DNA of 64,000 nucleotides, taken from the NCBI RefSeq assembly GCF_022458985.1, contig NC_061790.1:20130397-20194396 (forward strand), read 5' to 3'. The DNA comes from Mugil cephalus. Lineage: Eukaryota; Chordata; Actinopteri; Mugiliformes; Mugilidae. Both the position numbers and the translations under genes were made by a program. The notes beneath the pieces are model-generated. The model saw only the letters and a program-made list of their open reading frames with translations, searched no databases and was not told where the DNA came from. This document shows, one piece after another, positions 1 through 10,820 of the stretch (positions are counted from its first letter, which is position 1; each line of letters starts with the position of its first letter).

Positions 1-308
1 GTGGTAAGTGCTAGCAACTCTTTGCCAAAAAGGCCACAAGCTATGATTAGTGGTCAAGTGGTGAAGCACAAGACAGTTTGAAAAAAAACTGCTGTCGTGT
101 AGGTCCAGTGGTGTGGTTTAGACAAGGAAAGCGTTACAAATGTGTACTTTGTAAAGGTACATTTCATAACCTTTTCCACAAGCTTTCAAATATTATAATA
201 TTAAATTGCCATTTTCAGTCGGTTGTAAGTGTTACATTGAAGTTTTGTAAATGTCATGAAGGAGCTACTTTGAAAAAAAGGTTTAGTTGATGTTCTGTTC
301 TGCTCCAG
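1..308 (+). other. REV3L intron at the window edge
   Basis: Intron sequence upstream of the first visible exon, ending in a pyrimidine-rich stretch and CAG at 306-308. GTAAGT at 4-9 resembles a splice donor, so bases 1-3 may be the last bases of the preceding REV3L exon. That is inference. No other feature is seen. Confidence 0.5.
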
Positions 309-427
309 GTGACGTTAAACAACTACAGTTTTGAGAACGTGGCTTTCCATGTGCTCCACCAGCGCTTCTCCCTGTCCAGCCCCCGCACACTGTCTGACTG
401 GTTTGACCACAACACGGACCTATACAG
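309..427 (+). CDS. rev3l: REV3L exon (exonuclease-like region)
   Basis: Starts in phase 0 after CAG and ends with ATACAG before gtttgt. It encodes VTLNNYSFENVAFHVLHQRF and onward to NTDLY, matching the vestigial exonuclease-like part of REV3L just before the polymerase domain. The last two bases join the next exon to form AGG (Arg). Confidence 0.93.
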
Positions 428-3400
428 GTTTGTGCCAGACACTCTCCATCAGAGCCTTGTGATTTTAAGGACTTGTTTAGATTTCAAATTACATGGCTCA
501 TTCTGGCTATTTTCAGTTGTACCACTATAACCTACACTTGTGTCGACATTATTTAGTTTTCTTTTTTTCGTACATAGGAGTAGATATACCAGAAATGAAG
601 AGAATAGTAAAACAAAATAAATAGCCCTCTGCTTATGCATGAATAAAACCAGTAGAAGTCTTCCTGTGTGTTTTTATACTTTTTCATGTAATTTAGCCTT
701 CCTTTGAAACTTACTTCCTTTGTGTTACTGTAGGTGGAAGATGGTCGACTATTACATGAGCCGTGTGCGCTGCACCCTCCAGCTTCTGCAACAGCATGAC
801 ATCATTGGCAGAACCAGCGAGCTGGCCAGAGTGTTTGGAATTCAGTTCTACCACGTTTTGACCAGAGGATCACAGGTATACTTGTCATCTTCTTCTCAGA
901 CACACTGGGGTGTTGTGGCAGTCAGGAGGTTACATATGACATATGTGTCGATGATGTGATGACCCTTTTATCACACTGCTAATGTTGAAGAATCCCAATA
1001 ACCAACACGTTCCCCCAAATTCCCTCCAGCTGTACAGAGCTCTGTGGGATCGTTTAATGTTGTTTTTGTTTTACTTAACTTGCACTACTTGACATAAAGT
1101 CAAAGGTGGCAAGTAACTGATGAACATAGTCACACGGAGCAGGTAAAGAGCCAGGTATTCTACTCAGAAGTATGGTCTATGTCTGCTGCCACTGCGACAC
1201 TGTTGTGCTCAACAGGTGGTAATATCTGGATGATGTCAGATGGTACATCGTACATACATAGACATCACTGCTAAAGTCTAATTTATTGTAGTGTAGTTAA
1301 ATATCATAATAATTTAAAGGACAGCACTTTTCACAGTTTCTTTCTATTTCATCATGCTCTTCCTCCTCTTCTCCTAAGTATCGCGTCGAGTCCATGATGC
1401 TCCGTGTTGCCAAGCCTCTGAACTACGTCCCAGTGACGCCCAGCATACAGCAGCGAGCTCAGCAGAGGGCGCCCCAGTGCATCCCTCTGGTGATGGAGCC
1501 TGAGTCACGTTTTTACAGCAACTCTGTGGTTGTACTGGACTTCCAGTCACTCTATCCTTCCATCGTCATCGCATACAACTACTGCTACTCCACCTGCCTC
1601 GGCCACGTGGAAAACCTGGGAACGTAAGGACATGACAGGCCCACACAACATACATCCTGTAATGAACATGCTTTGGTTGCATATCTGCCAGGAAAGCTTC
1701 CCTCCAGCAGTGCCCTCCTTCCCTCGTTATTTTTAATGGAACAGACACACAGAGGCTCTACATGTTGTTCACAGCTCAGGGCAACGAGAACCCTGCAAGT
1801 TATTTCAGTTTTTCAGCAGGATTGGTGTAGTTGCATAGCAACAGCAGGAGCCATGAACATTTCTTTCCAGCAAACATATGTCTGCTACTCCAAGGTAACA
1901 AAAAATAGTAGTGGCTTTGACAGGCTTCGTGCTGCTCATGCTCAGCACGGTAGTAAATAACAAATTAGCTCAGGCAGTTGAAGGAAATTTCACCTGTTCA
2001 GTTTCGAAATGAGCTTCTTTCTTCCCACATTAATGCTTTAAAAGATAAAAAAGTGTTCATTTTTCACCTATACCTCACATCTTCTTTTATATTGTAAGAA
2101 ATCTGAAAATTGTGTGGGAGATGATATTTTTTTTTGTCTTTGGGTGTATTCAGCATAGGACTTTTCTAAAATTCCTAAAAATGGAGACTACAGATATCTA
2201 TCAAATAGATATTTCCTCTATACTTAGAAAAACCATTGGGTCAAATTATCTATTAGCTGAAAAAAAAAAATCAGCTACCGTAGTTTTTCGAATGACACTC
2301 ATACGCACTGTCTCTGTTTCAGGCCTGATGAGGTTAAGTTTGGCTGCACCTCTCTCCGGGTTCCTCCTGAGCTGCTCCATCAGCTCCGCAACGACATCAC
2401 TGTGTCACCCAGCGGCATCGCCTTCGTCAAGGTAAAACACCCTCTGACCCTTTGGTCAGATAAGAGTTCATCAAGCATTCTGCCTTGGCCCCATTACGGA
2501 TTATCTTGTCCCCCCTTTATTAAAGTTCATTAGCCACAACAGGAAGCCCACTTTATTTATTCTTTTATTTCACCAACTGCTCCTTATTGTCTGGGTTCCA
2601 TCTTTTAGGCTCTTTACTTAACAAACACACACACGCCTACAGCACAGCAAGCACTGATGTGAAAGAACAGCTTTTCAAGGATGTCAGTGAGCTGAAGTCG
2701 TTATAGAACCTGGGTTTTATACTTAAGCTACACACAAATTCTGTACAACGTATTTTATATATAAACCCAATACAATCCCTTTTGTCTCCCATTAAAGCAG
2801 CTCTACCATTAAATGATTCAGATTTAGTTTCTGAGAAAACTACTCAAGCTTTATTTGCTCAGTTATCACCACCTTTGGACAACCTGACACTGAGCCAGTG
2901 GAACTAATGAACTTGCACATGTGGGTAGTGTTCACATTTTTAACGTTGTTAAAAGACATGGTTTGGCATAGTAAACGTAACAAAAGGTACAATAGAGCAG
3001 AGAAATGCATGCATTTGTAGATGACTATTTTGTGAAGTGCTCCAGTATTGAGCTGCTTGTTGTCTGTGTCCAGTCCTCAGTGCGTAAAGGCGTCCTGCCC
3101 AGCATGCTGGAGGAAATCCTCAACACGAGGATCATGGTGAAGCAGTCCATGAAAACCTACAAGCAGGACAGGGCGCTGATGAGGCTGCTGGACGCCCGGC
3201 AACTTGGACTCAAGCTCATCGCTAACGTCACCTTCGGCTACACTGCTGCCAACTACTCCGGACGCATGCCCATTGTAGAGGTACGCTCAGCTAAAGTGTT
3301 TCAACTTCAGTGGAAAAATGTTGGACAGAAAGGACGGGGACAGTAGATACCTCCATCTCCATATTTAATACCATCTGTGGTTAGAATTTAAAAAACGCCT

Positions 3401-6400
3401 CATGCGTACTGTTGTGGTACACAAACTCAATGTGTGTGTCCTTTTTTCATGTGATCTTTCCAGGTGGGAGACAGCATCGTCCATAAAGCCAGAGAGACCC
3501 TGGAGAGAGCTATCAAGATGGTCAATGACACTAAGAAATGGGGAGCGAGGGTTGTGTACGGAGACACTGACAGGTGAGTCGTCTTCCTCACATCCCACTG
3601 TAGTGGCTGTTTGATCGTCAGCGTAGCAGAAGGTCAGGCAGGTTTACAAGTGTTACACACTCACAACTAAAGCCTAAAGCAACAACTGACACACATCCCT
3701 GATTCACTTGGCTGTCTCTCGCTTCATACAGCCAGCAGCTTTGTTGATGTGTCACTATTTGGTGTGTGAGTCTCTGATTGCACCTGAGCTGTGTTCTCAT
3801 GAACATTTACTGTGTGATTAGATTCTTTAATGCCTCAGAGCCAGCTGGCAAAACATGAATTACTCAGTAACGGACTGGCTGCATGTACTCAGTTTGACAG
3901 GTGATGATTTGGAGAGTTTCTGTTTCTGCACTGTCATTTATAAACAGTGAAGTTTTAAACGCATGAATTGACTTTTTAGTACTTCATAAAACGGGTTTGA
4001 TGAGACAGAAACCAAAAGGAGCTGAATGCATCTCAGAGGGAAGTGTTAGTGTTTAGTGTAACTTACAGGCATCACTGTCATTGTAATTAATGAGACATAG
4101 TTGATGTCTTAATTCTTAATGATTCATTCTGACTGTAATTAAAGTGCATAAACATGCATAAGCTTTAAATAACATTTACATCCGTGTGAAATCATTGCTG
4201 TGTAAGATCTATTCATGGGTGTCCCTAGAAACAAGTACCAGTCTTTACCAGGTCAGGGAGTTGCAGCGTGGCTTAAAGCACTGGCTTAGCTTCTGTAGTT
4301 TGTGTTGATTAAAACAGAAGCATATGTGTTCCATCACATTTAATTCAATTCAATTCAGTTTTATTTATATAGCGCCAGTAACAATACAAATTGTCTCAAG
4401 ACGCTTTACAAAAACCGGCCTGCAACCTCCAGAGCAAGCCCGACTGGACTGAGCGGTCTTAGCAATGTTTCTCATGGAGTATAGACTCTGCATCAGGTTT
4501 GTGATGAGCTGCTGTTTTCTGTCCGTGTGTTTGGCAGCATGTTTGTCTTACTGAAAGGAGCCACCAAGGAGCAGGCCTTCAAGATCGGAAATGAGATCGC
4601 TGAGGCAGTGACTGCAACCAACCCCAAGCCAGTCAAGCTCAAGTTTGAAAAGGTAGAGCTTCATTGGCCACAGGCCTCTTGTAATGTCTCTGTATTGTAA
4701 TCATTATTGATTTGTGTCATTTAGAGGGAGTGTTTTTCCTCCATCTGCACACTCTGACACATGTACAGGTAGTTATTGATTTGTGTGTGTGTTCCAGGTG
4801 TACCTGCCATGTGTCCTGCAGACAAAGAAGCGCTACGTGGGCTACATGTACGAGAGCCTTGACCAAAAGGAGCCTGTGTTTGACGCCAAAGGGATTGAGA
4901 CAGTGCGCCGCGACGGCTGCCCCGCTGTTTCCAAGGTAACAGGCAAACCATCCTCCTCTCCTCCCTCCCCACATTTCTCTGTGCACCAATCACAGCCATG
5001 CCAGACTTGGTTCTGCTCTCATTTACTCAGAACACTTCACATGTGTCAATCAGGAGAAATGTCCCTGGTTGCTCAGGTACTACTGTAGTGTGTAGACACT
5101 GTTCAGGCTGCCATTTAGGCTGAGTCACACACGGCCTAATTATATTTCTATATCACAGCATTAAACAGCTCATAGGCTATCATCGTCACCCCTCTCATCT
5201 TTCATGTGTTCATTCATTCATATGTGTGCTCTCCAGGTTCTGGAGCGTTCCATTAAGCTGCTATTTGAGACGCGGGACATCAGCCAGGTGAAGCAGTTCG
5301 TGCAGCGTCAGTGCGTGAAGGTGCTGGACGGCCGGGCCAGCATGCAGGATCTCACCTTCGCTAAGGAGTACCGGGGAAGCGGCTCGTATCGACCCGGAGC
5401 CTGCGTCCCCGCTCTGGAGCTCACCAGGTCTGTGTGCCTGTGTTGTCAGTGGGTATATGCAGAAAAACAACACACAGAGGATCCTCCAATACACAGCAGA
5501 AGCAGCAGAAGTATGTTGTTTTGGATGAACATGTTTGTGTCTGCTTGTGTGCAGCAGCAGAGTAGGATAGTGAGAAGGAGCTAGCTGTCAGCTACAGTTA
5601 CAGTACTCGATGTGAATCCAATTACTCCTTCCTCACAGTGTTTATTGTCTGGCTGCTCTATCCTGATGTACAGTACCTGGGTCTGTTGCTAGGCAACCCA
5701 GCTCTTAATGGAGGGGGGGGAGGGATCTGATTTCAGAGGCATGGGTAAGAGGAAATATTCCTCATCATTCCACATCCACATCTCATGTGTGTATGTACAG
5801 CCATGTAAAGCAACAGCAGAGGGACTCAGTCAAATAGTAAAATGTTAAGTGTCCCAACACTTCCACTCAGGTTTCTCTGTCTTGGTTTGTCTCAGACGTA
5901 TGATGGCGTATGACCGCCGGCTGGAGCCACGGGTCGGTGAGCGGGTGCCCTATGTGATTGTTTACGGGGTGCCGGGCATGCCCCTCATCCAGCTGGTCCG
6001 TCGGCCCATGGAGGTGCTGCAGGACCCCAGTCTGCGCCTCAACGCCGTCTACTACATCACCAAGCAGATCCTGCCGCCGCTGGCACGCATGTTCCAGCTG
6101 ATCGGGGTGGACGTGTTCAGCTGGTACCAGGAGCTCCCCAGGGTGAGACAGGAGAGAGTCTCCAGCTCATGAAAACGAACATCCATTATGATTTGATCTT
6201 ACTGCTAAGCAATGCAGATCAGTGGAACCTGATCTTACTGTATATCAGTAGATTACAGTAGAACCTACATTGAAAGAAGAAGACAGTAGAGGCAACATAA
6301 GAAAGACATGCACCATCGGTTGATAATTACTAATTACCATCTACGTTTGACTGATGGTGACTGAGCAGTTTACTGTTCAAGATCAGATGTAAACGTCACC

Positions 6401-7957
6401 TCTTGCTTCCATTCTTGTCAAAATGAAGCCCCACTATGTGGCTTTAGTTTTTCATTCAGGTCTTTAGTGGAGAGAGAACAAAGGACGAAGAGAGATCTTT
6501 CATGCTTCCTGCTGAGGATGGAATGAGACTCATCAGACTGCAGCGCTGCTGCCTCAGTCTTGGTGTCCTTCTTGACTTAAGCCGCTGTCTGATGGAGCAC
6601 ACACACCACCTGCTGGCAGAGCTTGTCAGCAAAACCATCCATGTACTCCGTCAAATCTCCACTAACAATAGTTTAAAGTTGAGGCCTTTAAAGATATTTA
6701 GGTAACATTCATCCTGGATCAGCTCAAAACTCAGCCCAGTGCTCCTGGGAGAATTCAGAAACATAGGTTTCTCTCTGCAGCACTGTAAGGTTGTTACTAT
6801 GATCCATGTAGCATCTGTGCCTACTTCACTACAATTAAAATGTAGATGTTGTACATATTTGCTGTCAGCTCTTGGTGGTTAAAGTACATCCCTCATCTGT
6901 CTCCAGATCCAGAAGGCGTCGTGCTCCTCGGCAGTGGGTGGAGAGGAAGTGGGGAGGAAAGGAACCATCTCCCAGTACTTCACCACACTTCACTGCCCTG
7001 TGTGTGATGAGCTGACCCAGCTGGGTGTGTGCTCACGGTGCCGCGCCCAGCCCCAGCGAGTCGCTGTCACACTCTACCAGGACATGAGACTGTGGGAGAG
7101 TCAGCAAGAGCAGTTGTTGAAGGTGAGCAGCGTTCTGTGAAAATGTGCTCGTAGACCAGGTTTACGTTTGGAAACCAATCTAAAGAAGGCAGACTAGGCT
7201 CCCAAAATACATGTAGAAATACATTCTGATTGTTCTGTTGTAATAACATGTCAGGCTGCCCTATGAAATCACCTAAATGATGATGTATAAAACATTTACA
7301 CCATTTCTTTGTCAGCTTTAATGTTGAGAGTTGTGCTTATCACCGTAACAACCACAACACAGCAGCATTTGTACAAGATCATAGGGAGAAGCAGGCGGTT
7401 AAAGCTTGGCTGGTTGGAGTTGTTGCTCCAGTCTGTCAGGGCCACACTGTCTGTTCCTGCTTTTCAAACGTTTCCTCAATTCCTGTGGCAATACCTTTGT
7501 GTGTACCTCTGAGCAAAAGGCCGATGAGAACAGTCTCCATGGGTAGTTTCACTAGTCGCATAGATTACAGTGATTTGACTCCCTGCAGAGGTATGGGAGG
7601 TTAGAGCTAAATCACAAGCTTGTATCTGGGTTTTTCTGTCTCTACATGGCTGGCCTCATGTGAGCATATGAATTTTCAAACCAGATTTTGTAAAGTGTCT
7701 TGAGGCAATTTGTATTGTCATTGACGCTATATAAATAGAATTTAATTGGTTTGAGTAAAGATCATTGTGAACTGTAGCTCGGCCTCAGAAGTGATAATCT
7801 GTTTTTCTTTGTTTAGATCTGCAGGAACTGCAGCGGCTTTTCTGAGCGACAGGTGCCCTGTGTGTCTCTGGACTGCCCTGTCCTCTACAAGCTGTCCCGT
7901 GTCAACAGGCAGCTCTCCAAGGCTCCCTACCTCAGACAGTTGCTGGAACAGTTCTGA
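309..7957 (+). CDS. rev3l: REV3L, DNA polymerase zeta catalytic subunit (C-terminal part, 12 exons)
   Basis: Catalytic subunit of the family B translesion polymerase zeta, which extends mismatched or lesion-containing primer ends in the nucleus. The window holds the last 12 coding exons: 309-427, 734-875, 1379-1623, 2323-2431, 3074-3280, 3464-3573, 4538-4652, 4798-4935, 5237-5427, 5896-6142, 6907-7122 and 7817-7957. They join in frame to 1980 bp (659 residues plus stop). Visible in order: exonuclease-like region, polymerase motif A (DFQSLYPS), motif B region (KLIANVTFGYT), motif C (YGDTDS), then two cysteine clusters, CysA (CPVC..CSRC) and CysB (CRNC..CVSLDC). In the family CysB holds a 4Fe-4S cluster and binds accessory subunits. 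The N-terminal two thirds and the promoter lie left of the window. All junctions are GT-AG and collinear with human REV3L. Identity is very secure. Confidence 0.97.
734..875 (+). CDS. rev3l: REV3L exon (exonuclease-like to palm linker)
   Basis: Acceptor TGTAG at 729-733, donor gtatac after 875. It encodes WKMVDYYMSRVRCTLQLLQQ, then FGIQFYHVLTRGSQ, closely matching vertebrate REV3L. It enters with one base completing the Arg codon and leaves in phase 0. Confidence 0.95.
1379..1623 (+). CDS. rev3l: REV3L exon with polymerase motif A
   Basis: Begins YRVESMMLRVAKPLNY and carries VVLDFQSLYPSIVIAYNYC. This is family B motif A (DxxSLYPS), whose Asp binds a catalytic metal. It ends at ENLG with two bases (AC) carried into the next exon. 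Acceptor CTAAG, donor gtaagg. Confidence 0.97.
2323..2431 (+). CDS. rev3l: REV3L exon after motif A
   Basis: Encodes PDEVKFGCTSLRVPPELL and then DITVSPSGIAFVK. Acceptor TTTCAG, donor gtaaaa. It enters with one base completing a Thr codon and leaves in phase 0. Confidence 0.95.
3074..3280 (+). CDS. rev3l: REV3L exon with polymerase motif B
   Basis: 69 whole codons. Encodes SVRKGVLPSMLEEIL, then KQSMKTYKQDRAL and RQLGLKLIANVTFGYTAAN. This is the fingers helix and the motif B region that contacts incoming dNTP in family B polymerases. Acceptor GTCCAG, donor gtacgc. Confidence 0.97.
3464..3573 (+). CDS. rev3l: REV3L exon ending inside motif C
   Basis: Encodes VGDSIVHKARETLERAIKMV then WGARVVYGDTD. 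The exon stops two bases into the Ser codon of YGDTDS, so the catalytic motif C is split by the intron. Donor gtgagt. Confidence 0.96.
4338..4465 (-). repeat. Teleost interspersed repeat, TTGAA-tailed family (inverted copy)
   Basis: Lies in a REV3L intron (3574-4537). It starts with ATTCAATTCAATTCAG, then TTTATTTATATAGCGCCAG and TTGTCTCAAGACGCTTTACA. This is the reverse complement of the tail motif seen at 7686, 12404 and 56270 (CGTCTTGAGACAATTTG...GCTATATAAATAAAATTGA). It is a very common element in teleost genomes; I cannot assign its class with certainty. Confidence 0.75.
4538..4652 (+). CDS. rev3l: REV3L exon completing motif C
   Basis: Its first base completes the Ser of YGDTDS, followed by MFVLLKGATKEQAFKIGNEI and PKPVKLKFEK. 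Acceptor TTGGCAG, donor gtagag. The preceding intron (964 bp) carries a teleost interspersed repeat. Confidence 0.96.
4798..4935 (+). CDS. rev3l: REV3L exon (palm/thumb)
   Basis: 46 whole codons encoding VYLPCVLQTKKRYVGYMYES, then KGIETVRRDGCPAVSK. The KKRYVG segment is the conserved KKRY motif of family B polymerases. Acceptor TTCCAG, donor gtaaca. Confidence 0.96.
5237..5427 (+). CDS. rev3l: REV3L exon (thumb)
   Basis: Encodes VLERSIKLLFETRDISQVKQ, then FAKEYRGSGSYRPGACVPAL and ELT plus two bases of the next Arg. Acceptor CTCCAG, donor gtctgt. Confidence 0.96.
5428..6906 (+). other. REV3L introns 5428-5895 and 6143-6906
   Basis: Unique-looking intron sequence with a short G8 run near 5714. 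Short open frames between 6456 and 6705 show no recognisable protein. The 301-bp intron 4936-5236 is likewise featureless. Confidence 0.55.
5896..6142 (+). CDS. rev3l: REV3L exon (thumb, before the cysteine clusters)
   Basis: Encodes RMMAYDRRLEPRVGERVPYV, then RPMEVLQDPSLRLNAVYYIT and DVFSWYQELPR. Acceptor CTCAG. The phase-0 donor is after 6142; a reading one base earlier would break the frame. Confidence 0.95.
6907..7122 (+). CDS. rev3l: REV3L exon with the CysA zinc cluster
   Basis: 72 whole codons. After a poorly conserved stretch (IQKASCSSAVGG) comes RKGTISQYFTTLHCPVCDEL and GVCSRCRAQPQ, forming the C-x2-C..C-x2-C CysA motif. CysA in this family binds zinc and aids PCNA interaction. Acceptor CTCCAG, donor gtgagc. 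Confidence 0.96.
7123..7816 (+). other. Last REV3L intron
   Basis: 694-bp intron. Its 3' part holds a fragment of the TTGAA-tailed repeat at about 7686-7750, listed separately. Nothing else is recognised. Confidence 0.6.
7686..7750 (+). repeat. Teleost interspersed repeat, TTGAA-tailed family (tail fragment)
   Basis: Contains GTAAAGTGTCTTGAGGCAAT and GACGCTATATAAATAGAATT, the diagnostic tail of the family found at 4338, 12404 and 56270. It lies in the last REV3L intron. Confidence 0.7.
7817..7957 (+). CDS. rev3l: REV3L last coding exon with the CysB cluster
   Basis: Encodes ICRNCSGFSERQVPCVSLDC and then SKAPYLRQLLEQF followed by TGA. The four cysteines form CysB, which in polymerase zeta coordinates a 4Fe-4S cluster and docks the accessory subunits. 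Acceptor GTTTAG. Confidence 0.96.
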   Translation: MCRNCSGFSERQVPCVSLDCPVLYKLSRVNRQLSKAPYLRQLLEQF

Positions 7958-8925
7958 GTTACTCCTGAAACCTGGAGCATCTCTCTGATTTGGTGCTAAT
8001 TGCTGCCCCCACCACCACCACCACCCCCACCTCAGTGTATGATTGTCCATTCAGTTGTAATAGTTTCAATGGTGCTTTGACTGAACCCTGTGGGGTTTTC
8101 ATCCTGTCTTGTAACTGTCATTTGTTAAACAAGTATTTCTCTGCGTGCAGACCGTCTGCTTTGAGCGTCCTGTGAGCAGGTGGTGTTTGTCATCATGTTT
8201 GCTGCTATGGGCTGAGTGAAGCTCATATGCTTGGTGACACATCTACAGGCTGCCTATCATGGAACTGGATGCAGTCAGATCAAGGACAGCTTGTCTTGTA
8301 TGCGCTGTAGCAGTTAAAACCTATCAGTTTTTGGTCACTGTTCTTACAAATCCCAGGACATACCACGCTCAGACCACTAATTGACTTTTCTTCATTTTCT
8401 ATCATCTATACAAACTTTGTAAATACTTTATGTACATCATTTATAATCTCACTGTGCATAAGCATAAAAAAATTTAAGCTGTGGCCATGAATGCAGTCAG
8501 GTTTGTTCATGAATTCTGTTAAAAAGTGCCATCTTTCATGTTTCATTTGACCTCAATTGTATTGATGTCCATTTGGCAGATTTGACACTTCATACCCTAC
8601 AGAGTATGGGTACTGGAATGTCTTCAGTTTTATAAAATCTGGGACTGTTGCAATACTGTATTTTGATAATTTATGTCTTGAAGTGTCTAATATTTCCTTG
8701 TGCATATATTGTTTTGTGTACGTTTCCACTTTCCTGTCTTCAGAACTACATTCAGATCCCAGCTTCAATCCCCCATACAGCCATACACAGGATCTGTGTA
8801 TTTGTATAAATGTAAAAAAAACTATGATGATAATGAAGGAGGTGTTTTGTTTGTTTTTAATGGACATTGCTGTGGATTGAGGTTTGAGATTGATATAATA
8901 AAAAGTCAATGTATTAAAAAGCCTT
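7958..8925 (+). other. rev3l: REV3L 3'UTR
   Basis: AT-rich non-coding sequence following the REV3L stop. It begins with a CCACCACCACC run near 8008. AATAAA at 8897-8902 is the best poly(A) signal, so the transcript probably ends around 8915-8930. Open frames here are chance. Confidence 0.65.
8897..8902 (+). terminator. Probable REV3L poly(A) signal
   Basis: Canonical AATAAA about 940 bp after the stop and about 625 bp before the convergent MFSD4B stop. It is the last good plus-strand signal before the opposing gene. Cleavage site inferred, not observed. Confidence 0.55.
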
Positions 8926-9528
8926 CTTTCTCTCAATGAGTTGGGATTAAAAATAAAAACATGGATGAATCACAGTGACAACACGTGTGGTTTAGAGGAC
9001 CACATGACTGACTCAGCACATTATAGTACATAACAAAAACAGATTCAAATATCTGATCTTTACAGGAGTGCAACAAAAATCACTTCATAACATCCGCTGT
9101 TCTATCACTGCAGTAGTGCAAAATTAAATAACGTTTAAATGCCAAGGTCACTGTCAGCAGGGTGGCAAGATGACGAAGAGGCTGACGTTCCCATTTCAAC
9201 CCGCCCATTCTGCTCGTGTGAGAGCAAGGCACTGAAGTTCAATGAGCCCTGGGACTTGTGTTCTCTAGCCTGCCCTGATCTTTGACCTCACTGCAGAGGA
9301 GAGTAGGACAACACAAGAAATCAACAAGATGTTACCTTATTTAACAGTCTGTAGTGAAACAGTAGTATTCAAACTCTGACCATCATCCAGACCTTCTCTA
9401 TAAAACCCATACTCTGAGATGACAAGTGGTCATAATTATAGCAGGCTGTACATAAATATTCTTTATGTCCAAGACAACAAATAATCACACATTGAGGCAT
9501 GGATCAACAGCACTTTAAAGTGTAGGTT
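8926..9528. other. Convergent 3' region between REV3L and MFSD4B
   Basis: About 600 bp between the REV3L poly(A) site and the MFSD4B stop. It must contain the MFSD4B 3'UTR. No canonical AATAAA was seen on the minus strand here, so the MFSD4B transcript may use a variant signal or run antisense into the REV3L 3'UTR. Confidence 0.45.
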
Positions 9529-10820
9529 TCAGTCTTTTTTCTCTCTGTCCATAGAGAGCAGCAGTTTGCGCCTTGGGGAGTCTCCTACCAGAGAGATAGT
9601 GTCTGAGAAGGAGGCTCCACCTGCAGGCTGTGTCCCCGGGGCGCTGGAGGCAGCAGAGCTCCCCGTTAGACCGGTGACATCAGGAGAAGATGCTTTGCTG
9701 GGTGAATTAATAAGACTCGACGTGTCATCCATTTCAATGACCTCAAAGTCTGCGTCGTTCCACTGATCCGCCTCATTGTCCTGCTCTTCCTCCTCCTCCT
9801 CATTGGCTCCTGAATCCAGCAGAGCCTGCCGGTATTCGCTGTCGTCAGATTCCAGTCGGCCTCTGGCGTGGGGTTTCCTGCTCTGGATGCTGGGGGCCGA
9901 GGCTAGCTTGTACATGACAGGGAAGATGATGGAGGTGAAGGTGGCGGTGATGAGACACAGGTACATCAGAACTGGATGATCTGGGAACCTCCCCAACAAG
10001 AAGCCTACCAGCGCAGGCAGCACCATCTCACCCAGTGCAGCACCCACCACAAAGACAGATGCTGTGTAGCCTGACACTGTGATGTACTGCTCCGCCCAGG
10101 AGATGCCACTGGGGAAGGTAGTGGCCATGGATACCCCGTAGAGGCCACTGCAAAACCAGAGAGCCACCCTGTATTTGCTGAAGAGGCAGAGAAGAAGAGT
10201 GGAGATAGTGGAGCCCACCAGGCTGAGCAGGATCATGGTGCCCGGGTGCATGCAGGTTGCAAAGAAGATAGCCAACCCCCGACAAGCAGCAAATGCCCCC
10301 CAGAACAACGAGTTCAGCCCTGCTGCGTGGGACTGAGGCATGTGGGCATAGTCTTTAGCAAAGGTAAAGATAAAAGAGCCATATGCTACTTCAGCACCTA
10401 CATAGGCAAAGAAGAAGAAGAAGAGCAGGGCAACAAGAGCCACGTAATGTTTGGTTACCAGGGGCTTCCCTGATACTGTGTGGGCTTTGTCACGTGACGT
10501 GCTGCTGCGAGAGTAGGGGATGAAGAAGAGGACGGAGATGACAAAGACAAAAATGCCAATCACAATGTAGGCCCACATGGATTTTAGGGTGCTGCTCCTG
10601 CTGTGGATGTAGTGGATGATTGTGGGAGTGTACGGTGTAGTGGTGACTGGGGGGGCGGAGGTGGTGGGTGTGATTCCCATGCTGCTGTTCCCGTCAAGCC
10701 CAAACAACAGCTTGGCTATGATCGGAGACGCGAACGCCCCAGCTGCAAAGCTGAAGTGCAGAGCCTGCATATGAGGGCCTGCCTGCTCCCCCCATGTGTT
10801 CAGGATGAGCACATTGCCAC
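9529..10820 (-). CDS. mfsd4b: MFSD4B exon 4 (last coding exon)
   Basis: Large 1292-bp exon starting with the two bases GT that complete a Gly codon, then GNVLILNTWGEQAGPHMQAL. It encodes most of the transporter: roughly TM4-TM12, with a Pro/Thr-rich loop (TPTTSAPPVTTTPYTPT) and the acidic, Ser-rich cytosolic tail ending REKKD. Acceptor CTGTCAG on the minus strand. Confidence 0.95.

Larger units (their letters stand above)
876..3073 (+). other. REV3L introns 876-1378, 1624-2322 and 2432-3073
   Basis: Three introns of about 500-700 bp interrupted by the exons listed. They are AT-rich with short homopolymers, for example A9 near 2263. No repeat family or RNA gene was recognised in them. Confidence 0.6.
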
